Below are positions 8,920 to 17,217 of a stretch of DNA of 17,217 nucleotides, piece after piece. The DNA comes from Hamiltosporidium magnivora (taxonomy: Eukaryota; Microsporidia; Dubosqiidae): positions 1 to 17,217 of the forward strand of contig PITI01000195.1 of assembly GCA_004325065.1 (NCBI GenBank), read 5' to 3'. Made by a program: the position numbers and the translations under genes. The notes beneath the pieces are model-generated. The model ran no database searches. It saw nothing but the letters and a program-made list of their open reading frames with translations, and had not been told where the DNA came from. Every line of letters starts with the position of its first letter. Within the stretch, counting starts at the first letter, position 1.

Positions 8920-9560
8920 TAGGCTTAACATAAATAACTGCTAGCTCAACACTTCATCAGTATCCCCTTCAATACCTACATTCCAAAGCCTTTCATCTAC
9001 CAGGTGTTTAGAACCTAATTAAAGGTGAAGCAGCCGCCCGAATTTCGTTAATGTTCGTTGCATGGAGTGTGATTGAAGGCCGAAGCTCACTCTGCTCCAA
9101 GACCATGCAGGATTCCCACTTACTCTAAACATTCTGAACCCAATAATATCTTAGCTAAAATGTATTTCAGAGATTTACATGGGATCAACCTAGATAATGC
9201 AATGTCATAATAATAGATAAAACCTGGTACTTAGCTTTCCCGGCTTTAAGTTGTTTTGTTTTTTACATTTCTTTGCAGTTTAGTCTTCTAATCGGAGCGA
9301 ACAAGGCTAAGTTTCTATGCTTTTACATGGCAATTACATACATGCGCAGCTTCGATCTGCAATCTAGTTATATAAAAAACATACAATAAATTTTTCTAAA
9401 AAGTTCGCTATTTCTAGACCTCTACTCTTTTTAACAATTCTCATTGAATACTGAAAATGTAGTGTGGTTTTATTCTCAACAAAAATACAAACAATGATCC
9501 TCGCACACTCATTGCTAACAGAAAGTTTTTTATGGGGATATCCTCCCTCCACTTTTTATG
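8920..9560. repeat. Diverged direct repeat, right copy
   Basis: Counterpart of 430-1065, same orientation, offset close to 8500 throughout. The GC content is visibly higher than in the flanks, as in the left copy. The block GAATTTCGTTAATGTTCG at 9040 pairs with GAATTTGTCAATATTTGT at 542. The shared similarity fades below about 8920 and above about 9560. Confidence 0.6.
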
Positions 9561-9779
9561 ACATTGATATATGTATATATATCATTGAATTTAAATTTAT
9601 GATAAAAGGTAATGTTTCAAAGACATTGTGACATCTCGAATTGAAGTTTTTTCAGAGTTAAATTCGCTATTTAATATGAAAATTGCATACTCACCTATGA
9701 TTGTATAGGAAGTTAGTAGTTTTACGCCAAATTGAAGCAATATCTTGAGCCTCGACAAAAAAAGCAACAGAAAGTCCAT
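8940..9779 (-). pseudogene. Decayed minus-strand gene, copy 2 of the duplicated pair
   Basis: From 9779 a 60-codon open piece begins at an ATG with a hydrophobic MDFLLLFLSRLKILLQFGVK, which is signal-peptide-like. After its stop at 9597, a 63-codon piece with no ATG (9364-9552 plus one codon) holds VEGGYPHKKLSVSNECARII and VENKTTLHFQYSMRIVKK. Then come frame changes: KHRNLALFAPIRR, ALSRLIPCKSLKYILAKILL, SELRPSITLHATNINEIRAA and, to a final TAG near 8940, HLVDERLWNVGIEGDTDEVL. The order and spacing match copy 1 at 430-1065. This copy has kept longer open pieces and could be the younger or slower-decaying one. Whether the 9597-9779 piece belongs to the same gene is inference. No family is recognised, and I found no transposase or reverse transcriptase motif. 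Confidence 0.5.
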
Positions 9780-10535
9780 TTTTAAAGATTACTTATTTAA
9801 AATATTTTCATTTTCAAAAAATATCCTTAAAATCTTTTAATATACAGAAGAAAATATTGCTTAAAGCAAAGTGAATACTTGAGTATATTACAAAAATTAT
9901 TTTTTATTATCTTTTGTATACCTAGGTAGATATTGCCGGTTTAGAATTGTGTTACTTGAGTATATGCATGATTTCAAGTGTGAACCATTGCAATCCTTGG
10001 TATTTTAATCTATTATATAGTTTTTTAAAAAACTAAATTTTTTAGTAAAGGAATGAGAACTAACAAAATTAGGGTTTCAAACATGCTTATATAGTCTGTT
10101 ATCATCTTTTTCAGTATTTTTGGATTTAAAATACATTCTTATTTTGTAAACATTCATAAGAACAAAAATAAAATACCAAAAGGCGACGAATGGAATCGAT
10201 AATATTTTTTCTTGATAGAACACATACTCAGTTTTATTGTTTGGGAATCTGAAATTAGTAAGAAAATAAATAAAAAACGGTTGAAATATGACATATAAGG
10301 TTCATTAAAATTCCCACTGATATTGTCGACACTATAATTAAAATTTTGTTTTAATGATTATTTTTGTGTTTTTCAAAATAAAAGTCATAAAATATATGAC
10401 TGATTCGCCCACATGGTAATTTCATATAATAATTAAGAATTCTTCGGTTTTTTCATAGATCAAATAATATTTTTAGGTATCATTTTGTATTTAAATATTG
10501 AAATAGCAGTTAGCTTAGAAACGCATTCCATCTAG
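9780..10535. other. Intergenic stretch, possible small remnants
   Basis: A plus frame at 9831-9929 (YRRKYCLKQSEYLSILQK) and a shifted frame on to 10002 (GRYCRFRIVLLEYMHDFKCE) may be one broken fragment. TACTTGAGTATAT occurs at both 9877 and 9953. Beyond that I see nothing supported. Confidence 0.3.
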
Positions 10536-11144
10536 ACACAAACAAAATTATGTGTTTTGATTTTTCTTTTTGTTTTACAGCAAGATTTAGATAATACCAA
10601 ATATGGAAGGGGCAAGACACAAAGCTTAAATTCAATTAATTTTGTCAAATATTTCAAAAATTAGGTGCGAGAATATAAATCATTAAAAATATTTGAAACA
10701 GTTATTCAAACTGAAATGAATAAAATATTTGGATTAAAAAACAAAAATATACCTAAAATGATTGAGAAAAACCAAATCAGATTTGGAAATAAAAAATCTT
10801 ATACGAGTTTAAAATTTTATTTGCATTTGAATTATAAAAAATTACAAATGTTTAATTTATCAAATATTTTTTTATTATGAATGAAAAATAATTCTCTTTT
10901 TCTGAAAGATTTAGTAAAAAAAAAGAAAAATATAGATGCTTTTTCTGTTAAATCACATGTGGAGTTTGCAAAAATATTTTTATTTTTACATTATTTATCA
11001 AATAACTATTTGATCAAACTAGAGTTAATAAATTTATAATTTCATTTATTTATAATTTTAGCGTATTTTAATCTACCAATAGAATCTTTACTATGTATTC
11101 TGAATTTAGCAAATATAGATGTTTTCGAATTTAGAAAATTTTAG
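10536..11144 (+). pseudogene. Decayed secreted-protein gene, one frame with three internal stops
   Basis: A single frame runs 203 codons from just after a TAG at 10533 to a TAG at 11142. It is broken only at TAG 10662, TGA 10878 and TAA 11037; this base composition would give about 19 stops by chance. It begins with a signal-peptide-like KLCVLIFLFVLQQD, but the codon where ATG would be expected (10542-10544) is ACA. The body is Lys/Asn/Ile/Phe-rich, with pieces such as SLKIFETVIQTEMNKIFGLK and SVKSHVEFAKIFLFLHYLSN and a C-terminal LPIESLLCILNLANIDVFEF. No domain is recognised. With no ATG and three different stop codons, loss of function is likelier than readthrough. The reading frame is otherwise intact, so the decay looks recent. 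Confidence 0.6.
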
Positions 11145-11786
11145 GAAAAAAAACAACATTTTACTTTTTAAAATATTTATTGCTCAAAAAATTCATTCAA
11201 AATATATTAAAAATAATTAATCAAATATTTTTATGAATTATCAATGCCATAAATCTTGCAATCTAATCTTTTGCAAATTTCTTTAATTTGGTAGTGCTTC
11301 CGGTTTTTAAGGTGTAGTTATTTAATAGTGAAAAGCTTGTTTTCAAATCAGATTCCCTACTTTTTATAGCGGACAGATTTTTACTCCTTATTCATTTTTA
11401 TATCCCACGTGATATAATCAAAGGTGTTAGTATTTTTTGTCTTTTAGTGTCAAATTCGCTTAAAATATTTTTTATGGGTTGTTCAATACCTCTTTATCAC
11501 AGAGAAGTACTAAATGACTGGAATATCTATGTAAATATTCAATAAATAAAAAATCCGTGAATGATCAAAACCAATATTTTCACATTTAAGAATATTTTTA
11601 AAAAACGCACAAATATTTTTTATTTGTTTTAATTGAGAAAAAAAAATCCTTAAAAATAGAAAAATTAAATTTCAAATACGTATTTACAGCTCCAATGTTT
11701 AATTTAAACAAATAAGGCTAATTATTTCGAATCTTTTTAAATGATTAAATTTAAATATATTTATATGTCAAAGTATGAACCCTCAA
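11145..11786. other. AT-rich intergenic stretch
   Basis: Stops in all frames at near-chance density. It holds the upstream region of the 11787 gene. No CCC triplet or clear TATA element lies close to that start. Nothing else supported. Confidence 0.5.
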
Positions 11787-12192
11787 ATGAAACTTTTTTT
11801 TTGGTTTTTTGATATTTTTTAATTTTCTAGTTGATAATATTTTTTGTGCAATATCGAAAAATGATGACAATGATGCTTTACTAGCTAAAACCTCCTCTTA
11901 TGTTTCCAGAGACGAGGAAAGAGTTTTATTTAATGAAACATACTCAGGAAAAGAACAACAAAAAGCAGCGAAATCCGAAAATCCCTACATTAAGGAAGAT
12001 ATAACCGATTCTAAAAAATACTTGGGTAACAAAGACACAGAATCAGAAGATGAACAAGTAGGGTGTTTCAGATGTTGCTGGTCTAAGAAAAAGAAACCAT
12101 CAAAAACAAAAAATAAATATAAAGAATTAGACCAAGGAAGTTTTCAAACCTACAGACGTGCTTCTTCTTTTGATGATATTGATTATATATGA
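11787..12192 (+). CDS. Small secreted, highly charged orphan protein; start and body separated by a T-run frame break
   Basis: The body, from 11809 to the TGA at 12190, has 127 codons but no in-frame ATG; its open stretch starts at a TTG. An ATG at 11787 in another frame begins MKLFF. It is followed by nine T (11794-11802) and later six T. With one T fewer, the two frames join and give a textbook signal peptide, MKLFFGFLIFFNFLVDNIFC, ending at Cys-Ala before the polar part. The remainder is Lys/Asp/Glu/Ser-rich with a basic cysteine patch, GCFRCCWSKKKK, near two-thirds of the length and an acidic end (SFDDIDYI). I infer an exported protein. The break could be a homopolymer sequencing error, a polymorphic or recent null allele, or a site of slippage. 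An intron is unlikely because no GTAAG-like donor is present. Function unknown. Confidence 0.65.
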
Positions 12193-13485
12193 ATCTATTT
12201 ATTTTATATTTTTTCGTTTAAATACAAAAGAAAACGTTAAATTAAAATTAAAAGTTAAAAAATTCAAATAAAAAATTTTCATTGCATTTTAATTCTTTTT
12301 CCTTAATTTGATATAAAATTTTGATTTCAATTTATAATATATTTTAATTTTAGATCTTTTTTCATAGATCAAGTTTCTAAAGGTTTGTGATATTGATTGG
12401 TTTTTTTAAACTCTATTTTGGCTCTTTTGGTTCCTCATATGGTATAATTTATTGTTTTAATTTCACTATAATTTTCGATTATTCATCGTATATTTAACAA
12501 ATATAATCATAACTTTTTATAGATAAGATTTGTTTTCATTATAAGATAAACTATATAAGTAGACTTAAATTTTCCTACCTTTAATATTTCTTTTCATCTT
12601 TAAATATCTAATTAATTAAAATATTATTCAACTATCAAAAGGTTTTATAATGTATTTTTACCAAATAAATTTGTCTATGTTTCTTAAAATTTATAATGCT
12701 TCTGTAGTAGATCTTTATATTTCGAAACAAAAAAAAATCACATCAATAAGATAAAATTTATTTAAATGCAAATATTTTATTGCTAAAACTTATACCAAGC
12801 ATATAAAAATGCCACCAATATTTGTTATACTAATCGAAACTCCTTTTCAGGAAATTTTATTTTATAAATTATTTAATTAAATTTTTATATCAGCTTATTC
12901 CAGAATATTGTTACAATTTACAGTTTATTAATCTATAAAATGAATGTCAACAGATTTTAAAATATTTTGTACTTTAATAGATGATTGTTAGAAGGCTTAT
13001 TTGGTTATAAGTAGAAACATATCAAACTATTTATAATTGTTTATTTTTTGCGCAAGATTATTCTATCAAAGCATTTTTTGTAAAGAGTCGCTGTGTAGCC
13101 TAAAAATACTTTTAAATATTTCAAAATATTAACATACTCTTCGTGTTTTTCAAAGTTAATTCTGTATTTTAATATATAAAATAAAAAAAGCTTCGTAAAA
13201 CTTTTATACTTTACCTTTAAACTAAGCCATGAAAATTTTTAAACGTAAAATTTATCATTATTGCTTTAAAATATCTAAAAATTGAGTTGAAAAGTAGAAA
13301 GTATAAAAAAATTATTATCGACGGGCACAGAATTATATATTACGTAGCCATGTAGTTATATTAATCGATAAAACATCTTTAATGTGCTAAATGTACATTT
13401 AATTTTACATTATATAGGATTTTATACTCTACAGACATAAAATTTTTGTCTAATTTAAGATAATTTGAAAAAAATCAACTGTAAA
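12193..13485. other. Long AT-rich stretch with only weak coding traces
   Basis: Minus frames between about 13040 and 13400 give short open pieces (HIKDVLSINITTWLRNI; NTELTLKNTKSMLIF) that may be relics of a gene. Stop density is close to chance, so I do not call them. No RNA gene or repeat seen. Confidence 0.35.
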
Positions 13486-13875
13486 TTAGAATTTAACGTA
13501 AGTAATTGGAAATTCCGGTTTGAAACATACAAAGTTTCCTTCTGTTTCAGTCAAATCGATTCTAAAACGAAGCACATAAGTCTTAGGATCTAATACTGAA
13601 AAGAAAATCTAAATCGAATTATTTTTAAATAAAAATCCAGTGGCATTTTAGTTAAAATCTTGTAGATACCCTTTGATATCTTAAATTGTTTGAGATATAA
13701 CGTTACCTCATCATGAACCGTTTTTATAAACCACTATGTTTGAAGGTATTTTTTTAGTATTTTATTCTTCAATAATCTAAATATTTTCAAAGCCACAATC
13801 TATCTAAAAGTTATATGAAATCTTAATTATCTCTTTTTGGATTTTTTTGTAAAACTTTAATTCTTTTATAAATTA
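13486..13875 (-). pseudogene. Frameshifted minus-strand gene remnant
   Basis: The last piece (13608-13486, ending in TAA) reads FFSVLDPKTYVLRFRIDLTE and then EGNFVCFKPEFPITYVKF, a composition unlike random AT-rich sequence. Upstream, in another frame, 13733-13593 is open for 47 codons (FIKTVHDEVTLYLKQFKISK, KGIYKILTKMPLDFYLKIIR). That frame continues past a TAG at 13734 with a further 21 open codons. The two frames overlap at 13590-13608, so one indel there would join them. More open codons of a third frame reach 13875. No start codon and no recognised domain. This is a fragment or pseudogene; it could be a 3' exon only if an unusually long intron were present, which I doubt. Confidence 0.5.
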
Positions 13876-13876
13876 A

Positions 13877-14116
13877 AGTAATTTAAGTTATTTTTTATAT
13901 CTTCAATTTTTTTCTGATGATGAAGATATTCTATCGCTCGCTGAAGCAATTGATATTGCTATAGATTTTTTAGATATATTAAAAACTTTTCTAATTCTTA
14001 GTAAAAAAAATATAAGAATGTTCGAAGTAATATTGCTTATAATATCTACGCTCTTTTATTATTTTGTTCTGAGTTATGTTTTTTATTCAAAGACTTATAC
14101 ATTAATAAGTAACTGA
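13877..14116 (+). other. Start-less 79-codon open frame, strand uncertain
   Basis: Open from after a TAA at 13874 to a TGA at 14114, with an acidic head (SDDEDILSLAEAIDIAIDFL) and a hydrophobic tail. The first ATG is only at 14018. The opposite strand also looks coding (AIEYLHHQKKIEDIKNNLNY) in phase with part of the remnant at 13593-13800, though with more stops. One of the two is a shadow; I cannot decide which. Confidence 0.3.
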
Positions 14117-14483
14117 ATAGAGAATAATTGCGAATCCAATGTTATATAAGATAAACCTTTTTATGAGAGAATACAGGTTTAAAAGATAAAAGTTTTATAA
14201 TACAATAATTTTCAAACAATTTTTATTGATGTTATTGTGAAGTTAAGTATTGGCTGTTTTTTTTATCATTTTTCTGGATATAGATGATAATTTTTGGCAA
14301 GAATTTCAATGTAAACTTCCTTGATAAATATTTCTAAACATATCAATACATTAAATATATAGATTTGATAAGTTGAATTCGAGAATATTTCTTATTTTAT
14401 TTCTTAAATACATAGAATAGATATATTTGGTAGGATTCGTTCTAAGACCTGTTTATTCGTAATATTATAAAGATATTATTTAA

Positions 14484-14634
14484 TACATATATGACTATTT
14501 AAAAACAAAGTTTAAAAACATTCAATGTAAAAGCTTCTGGCTGAAAAATGCGCTCAAAATGCTATCAAGCTTATAAAATGAAACAAAGGTTTGAAATATT
14601 TTTTAAAAAGAATTATCAATATATTTATGATTAA
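14484..14634 (+). pseudogene. Small two-frame coding relic
   Basis: One frame is open from 14484 to a TAA at 14574 (30 codons, with KNIQCKSFWLKNALKMLSSL). A second frame overlaps it and runs to a TAA at 14632 (SKCYQAYKMKQRFEIFFKKN). A single indel would join them. No start, no known domain. Weak evidence. Confidence 0.25.
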
Positions 14635-15184
14635 ATATATATCTCACTTGTTTCCTATTATTATAAAACAAAATGATTTTATACTTTGATTTAATAGAAT
14701 AAAATATGAAATTATAAACCTTTGAATGTCTCATACATACGAATCTCTTTTCAAAATTTTTTATTTCTCAATATTATAAGGAATTTATCATCTAGACTTT
14801 ACTGGTTCTATTTTAGTCAACAAAATAAAGTTTTTGGACTTTGATTGTAAAATATAACTCACTTATATAAATATTTCAGTTATAAAGACATATTTTTGCT
14901 GTTTCCGCGTCTTTTCAAATAGAAATAAAAAACTTTAAATAAAACTTTTACTTTCTACATATTACTTCCTACGAATCGTAGTTTTATTAATACATTTTTT
15001 ATAGTAATATTTCAGACATATTTCAGTAATATTTTTGATTATTACCAGTAATGACTTTAGTTAACATGAATGTACAGGCTATTTAAAGTTTCTATGATCA
15101 AAAAATCAAAACTTTTTAATTTATTTAGAAGTTTTTGAATTTAGAACAGTACCTTTCATATCTTCGGAAAATAATATATATAAG

Positions 15185-15214
15185 TTTCTTTAAATTTCTT
15201 TAAATTTCTTTGAA
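15185..15214 (+). repeat. Short tandem repeat, three 10-bp units
   Basis: TTTCTTTAAA is repeated three times, the last unit with one change (TTTCTTTGAA). Likely replication slippage; no function suggested. Confidence 0.85.
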
Positions 15215-15399
15215 ATATAAATATAAAGGAATTCTGGTTTTGAAAAATAAATAAAGAAAACCAAATTGAAACAAAACCAACGGCTATTTGATTATTGCCA
15301 AAATCTTTCTTTTATAAGGATAAAAAAGCAATCGAATTCCTTAAAAGGAAATATGAAATTAGAGTTAAATCTGTTTTTAAATCGTAAGTGTATCATTAA

Positions 15400-15426
15400 A
15401 AAAAACTAAAAAAATTTTAGTTTTTT
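15400..15426. repeat. 12-bp perfect hairpin with 3-base loop
   Basis: Arms AAAAAACTAAAA and TTTTAGTTTTTT. It is almost all A/T with one G-C pair, so thermodynamically modest. It lies about 440 bases beyond the 3' end of the 15868 gene, too far to be an obvious terminator. Confidence 0.5.
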
Positions 15427-15867
15427 CCTGGTTTTTCTGATAATATAAAGTTTTAAGATTATCAATCTTTATATAAGAATCACTTTAGGCAGAGAATATT
15501 TTTTTGTAATATTTTGCAACCGAATCTTAAAGAAAGAGTTTAATAGATGTAATAAGAATGTGTTGAGTATTAAAAGAGTTACCTTTTCTTAATTTAATAT
15601 ATAAAATCGATATGCTTTATTTTTCGGAAAAATATATCTGAAATATTAAAAAATTTATATTTTAGTGAAATATTTAATTAATTAGATAATCAAAGATATA
15701 TCAGATATTTTCTAAGAAATTAAAAAAGTATAAAAATTATGGCTTAATTTATCCAAAACCAAATATTTTTTAGAAAATAGAAAACAATAATTGATTTACC
15801 ATAAAAGGATTTTTAATTATAGAAAATTATATTCTTCATTTTCTCAAATCTTATTATACTTCTTTTC

Positions 15868-16614
15868 TCAAATAAATTCCACATTATTAGAGACAGCATC
15901 AGTACTTTTACCAGTTTCATTGTTTTTTTTAGAATTTCTTTTACTGCCTTTTCTAGTATTTAGGCTTAAGAAAGAGATTTTGGAATTAAAAGTTGGGGTT
16001 TTTACTGCTTTCCTTCTTTCATTCTCATTGTAATTTTCATCTCTTTTCAGAGGAAAATTTGATAGACTTGGTGAATTACCGATTAAAGTTTCGGATTTTT
16101 TACTTTCTCTCCTACTGATTAATTTATCACGAATCATATTAAATTTATTTTCAAAAAAATTACTAATTTTTCCGCGGGTGATCAAAGAAAGAGATGAATT
16201 TTTAATTAAGCCAAATGGTTTACTGGTGTCATTCACAATAATCGCTTGTTTATCATTTGGTTCAGTAGATTCATTAATCGGGGTTTTTCTAAATGAAACC
16301 CCGCGCTCATTTTTTTCATCCAAAAATTTTCTGTTTTCTTTAGAAGACTCGGAATTAGCAGAACTGCTATAATATTCCTCGTCACTTAAGTCACCACGAG
16401 CATCATAATACCTTTCTGAATCAAAAATATAACCACTCTTATCAAGACCAGAGCTTTCAGATGTTTTAGGTACCTTATTAGTAAGCACAATATCTTTATT
16501 TTCAGTCCATTCTTCGCCATTTTCATCCAAATATCCTTGCATTTTACTTTTACCACATTTTATTTCAAAAGCAAAAATTAGTATAACAAGACTCTTAAGA
16601 CTATAACCCATCAT
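15868..16614 (-). CDS. Secreted Ser/Lys/Glu-rich orphan protein
   Basis: The product has 248 residues. Residues 1-20 are a signal peptide (MMGYSLKSLVILIFAFEIKC); there is no later membrane span. The mature part is hydrophilic and probably disordered: Ser/Glu/Tyr-rich at 52-92 (DLSDEEYYSSSANSES), then increasingly basic from about 145, with clusters RRESKKSE (168-175) and TRKGSKRNSKKNN (220-232). Two tandem ATGs begin the frame; the first is taken. No cysteine remains after the signal peptide, so disulfides are excluded. Protein style (signal peptide plus charged low-complexity body) resembles the gene at 11787, but I see no alignable similarity. Being exported to the parasitophorous space or host cell is inference from the signal peptide. 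No family is recognised, and no CCC triplet precedes the start. Confidence 0.82.
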   Translation of the reverse strand: MMGYSLKSLVILIFAFEIKCGKSKMQGYLDENGEEWTENKDIVLTNKVPKTSESSGLDKSGYIFDSERYYDARGDLSDEEYYSSSANSESSKENRKFLDEKNERGVSFRKTPINESTEPNDKQAIIVNDTSKPFGLIKNSSLSLITRGKISNFFENKFNMIRDKLISRRESKKSETLIGNSPSLSNFPLKRDENYNENERRKAVKTPTFNSKISFLSLNTRKGSKRNSKKNNETGKSTDAVSNNVEFI

Positions 16615-17217
16615 AATTAAAAATTTATTTTCATATTTATTTATAAAAAAACTTAGTTTTTAATTAAATTTTGATTTTTTCAAAAAATATTTAAAAAAAT
16701 ATTTCATTAACTGAAAATTTTTCTTCTAATTATTTTATAAAAAAATACATTTAGAATTTAAAATTGTTTATAGAAATAAAAAAATCACTTAAAATATTAA
16801 GGTAATTATAAAAATTTAAAAAAAAAAATTTAATTTGAAAAAAAATTATTTGACAGCTGAATTTGATTTGAAAAGATTTTAAAACAGAATTTTAATTCAA
16901 TGCATGATATTTTTATAATAAAAAATATTCTTTATTATCTAAAACTCATAAAAAATATAAGAAAATTTAAATTCATAAAAAAATCTTAATATAACCTACA
17001 AACAGATAAAGATAGCAAAAATAGTATCAATAAGAAAATTCACTGCTTTTAAAATTTTTTATTTATTGTTTTTTGCACAAATACAAGAAATTTTAAAAAA
17101 TATTTTTAGTTGAGAATATTTATAATATATTCCAAATAAAGAATATTAAGGTGAAAAAATTGATCTACGCTGTCAAATGTCAAATTTTAATCAGTAGAAT
17201 TATAAAAATTAGAATAT
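16615..17217. other. Extremely AT-rich right end
   Basis: Holds the upstream region of the 15868 gene. It is dominated by A and T runs, with stops in all frames and no gene, RNA or repeat that I can support. Confidence 0.6.

Larger units (their letters stand above)
14117..15867. other. Long AT-rich intergenic stretch
   Basis: Contains the small plus-strand remnant at 14484-14634, a 10-bp tandem repeat at 15185 and a hairpin at 15400. All are listed separately. The rest shows stops in every frame and no recognisable element. The gene at 15868 ends here on the minus strand. Confidence 0.5.

Noticed and set aside
10665..10880. Independent 71-codon gene starting at GTG
   Set aside because: GTG is not a credible start here, and the frame is continuous with open codons on both sides of its stops, so it is the middle of a larger remnant.
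11787..11830. Intron joining the ATG at 11787 to the body, with TTAATTTTCTAG as acceptor
   Set aside because: The acceptor-like end is suggestive, but there is no GTAAG-type donor between the ATG and the body. A one-base T-run change explains everything.
13590..13740. Intron with TTTTCTTTTCAG as 3' splice site on the minus strand
   Set aside because: The supposed intron would be itself open and coding-like, and the exon phases do not give a continuous frame.
15791..16372. Plus-strand open frames of 64 and 80 codons
   Set aside because: Antisense shadows of the 248-residue secreted gene; the Phe/Leu/Ser-rich translations mirror its Lys/Glu/Ser codons.
1..17217. tRNA, rRNA, CRISPR array, transposase or reverse transcriptase
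   Set aside because: No T-loop consensus in a tRNA context, no rRNA-like block, no spaced repeats, and no DDE or YxDD motif in a supportable frame on either strand.

Overview
The window is very AT-rich and gene-poor eukaryotic DNA. It most probably comes from a microsporidian with an expanded genome; Hamiltosporidium-like genomes are the closest style I know, but this is inference. Four things support it: an intact intronless IscU with a short N-terminal extension as expected for a mitosome, a very short Sm/LSm protein, G/C triplets (CCC or CCCC on the coding strand) just upstream of both housekeeping starts, and several orphan proteins with N-terminal signal peptides. I saw no tRNA, rRNA, CRISPR or complete transposase gene.

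Intact genes, left to right: a 784-residue secreted orphan (1312-3666, minus); a 75-residue Sm-fold protein, SmG-like (5590-5817, minus); the iron-sulfur scaffold IscU (6283-6723, minus); a 127-codon secreted orphan whose start is separated from its body by a 1-base frame break in a T run (11787-12192, plus); and a 248-residue secreted Ser/Lys/Glu-rich orphan (15868-16614, minus). The first three are on the same strand but hundreds of bases to nearly 2 kb apart, so there is no operon-like packing. Only IscU and the Sm protein have an assignable role: Fe-S cluster assembly in the mitosome and snRNP/mRNA metabolism.

The long stretches between genes are not featureless. Several hold reading frames with far fewer stops than this base composition predicts, broken by a few stops or frameshifts. 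I read them as eroded genes, some starting with a signal peptide: 7766-8822 plus, 8940-9779 minus, 10536-11144 plus, 13486-13875 minus, with weaker ones at 3882-4248, 7487-7727 and 14484-14634.

The main finding is a diverged direct duplication. About 430-1065 and 8920-9560 align colinearly at an offset close to 8500 bases, and both carry the same minus-strand protein frame. Each is preceded on the left by a decayed plus-strand frame, so an ancestral convergent pair of genes seems to have been duplicated and both copies then decayed. The window looks like a graveyard of lineage-specific, mostly secreted protein genes around a few conserved genes. All remnants were called by eye from stop density and frame continuity, not by database search.
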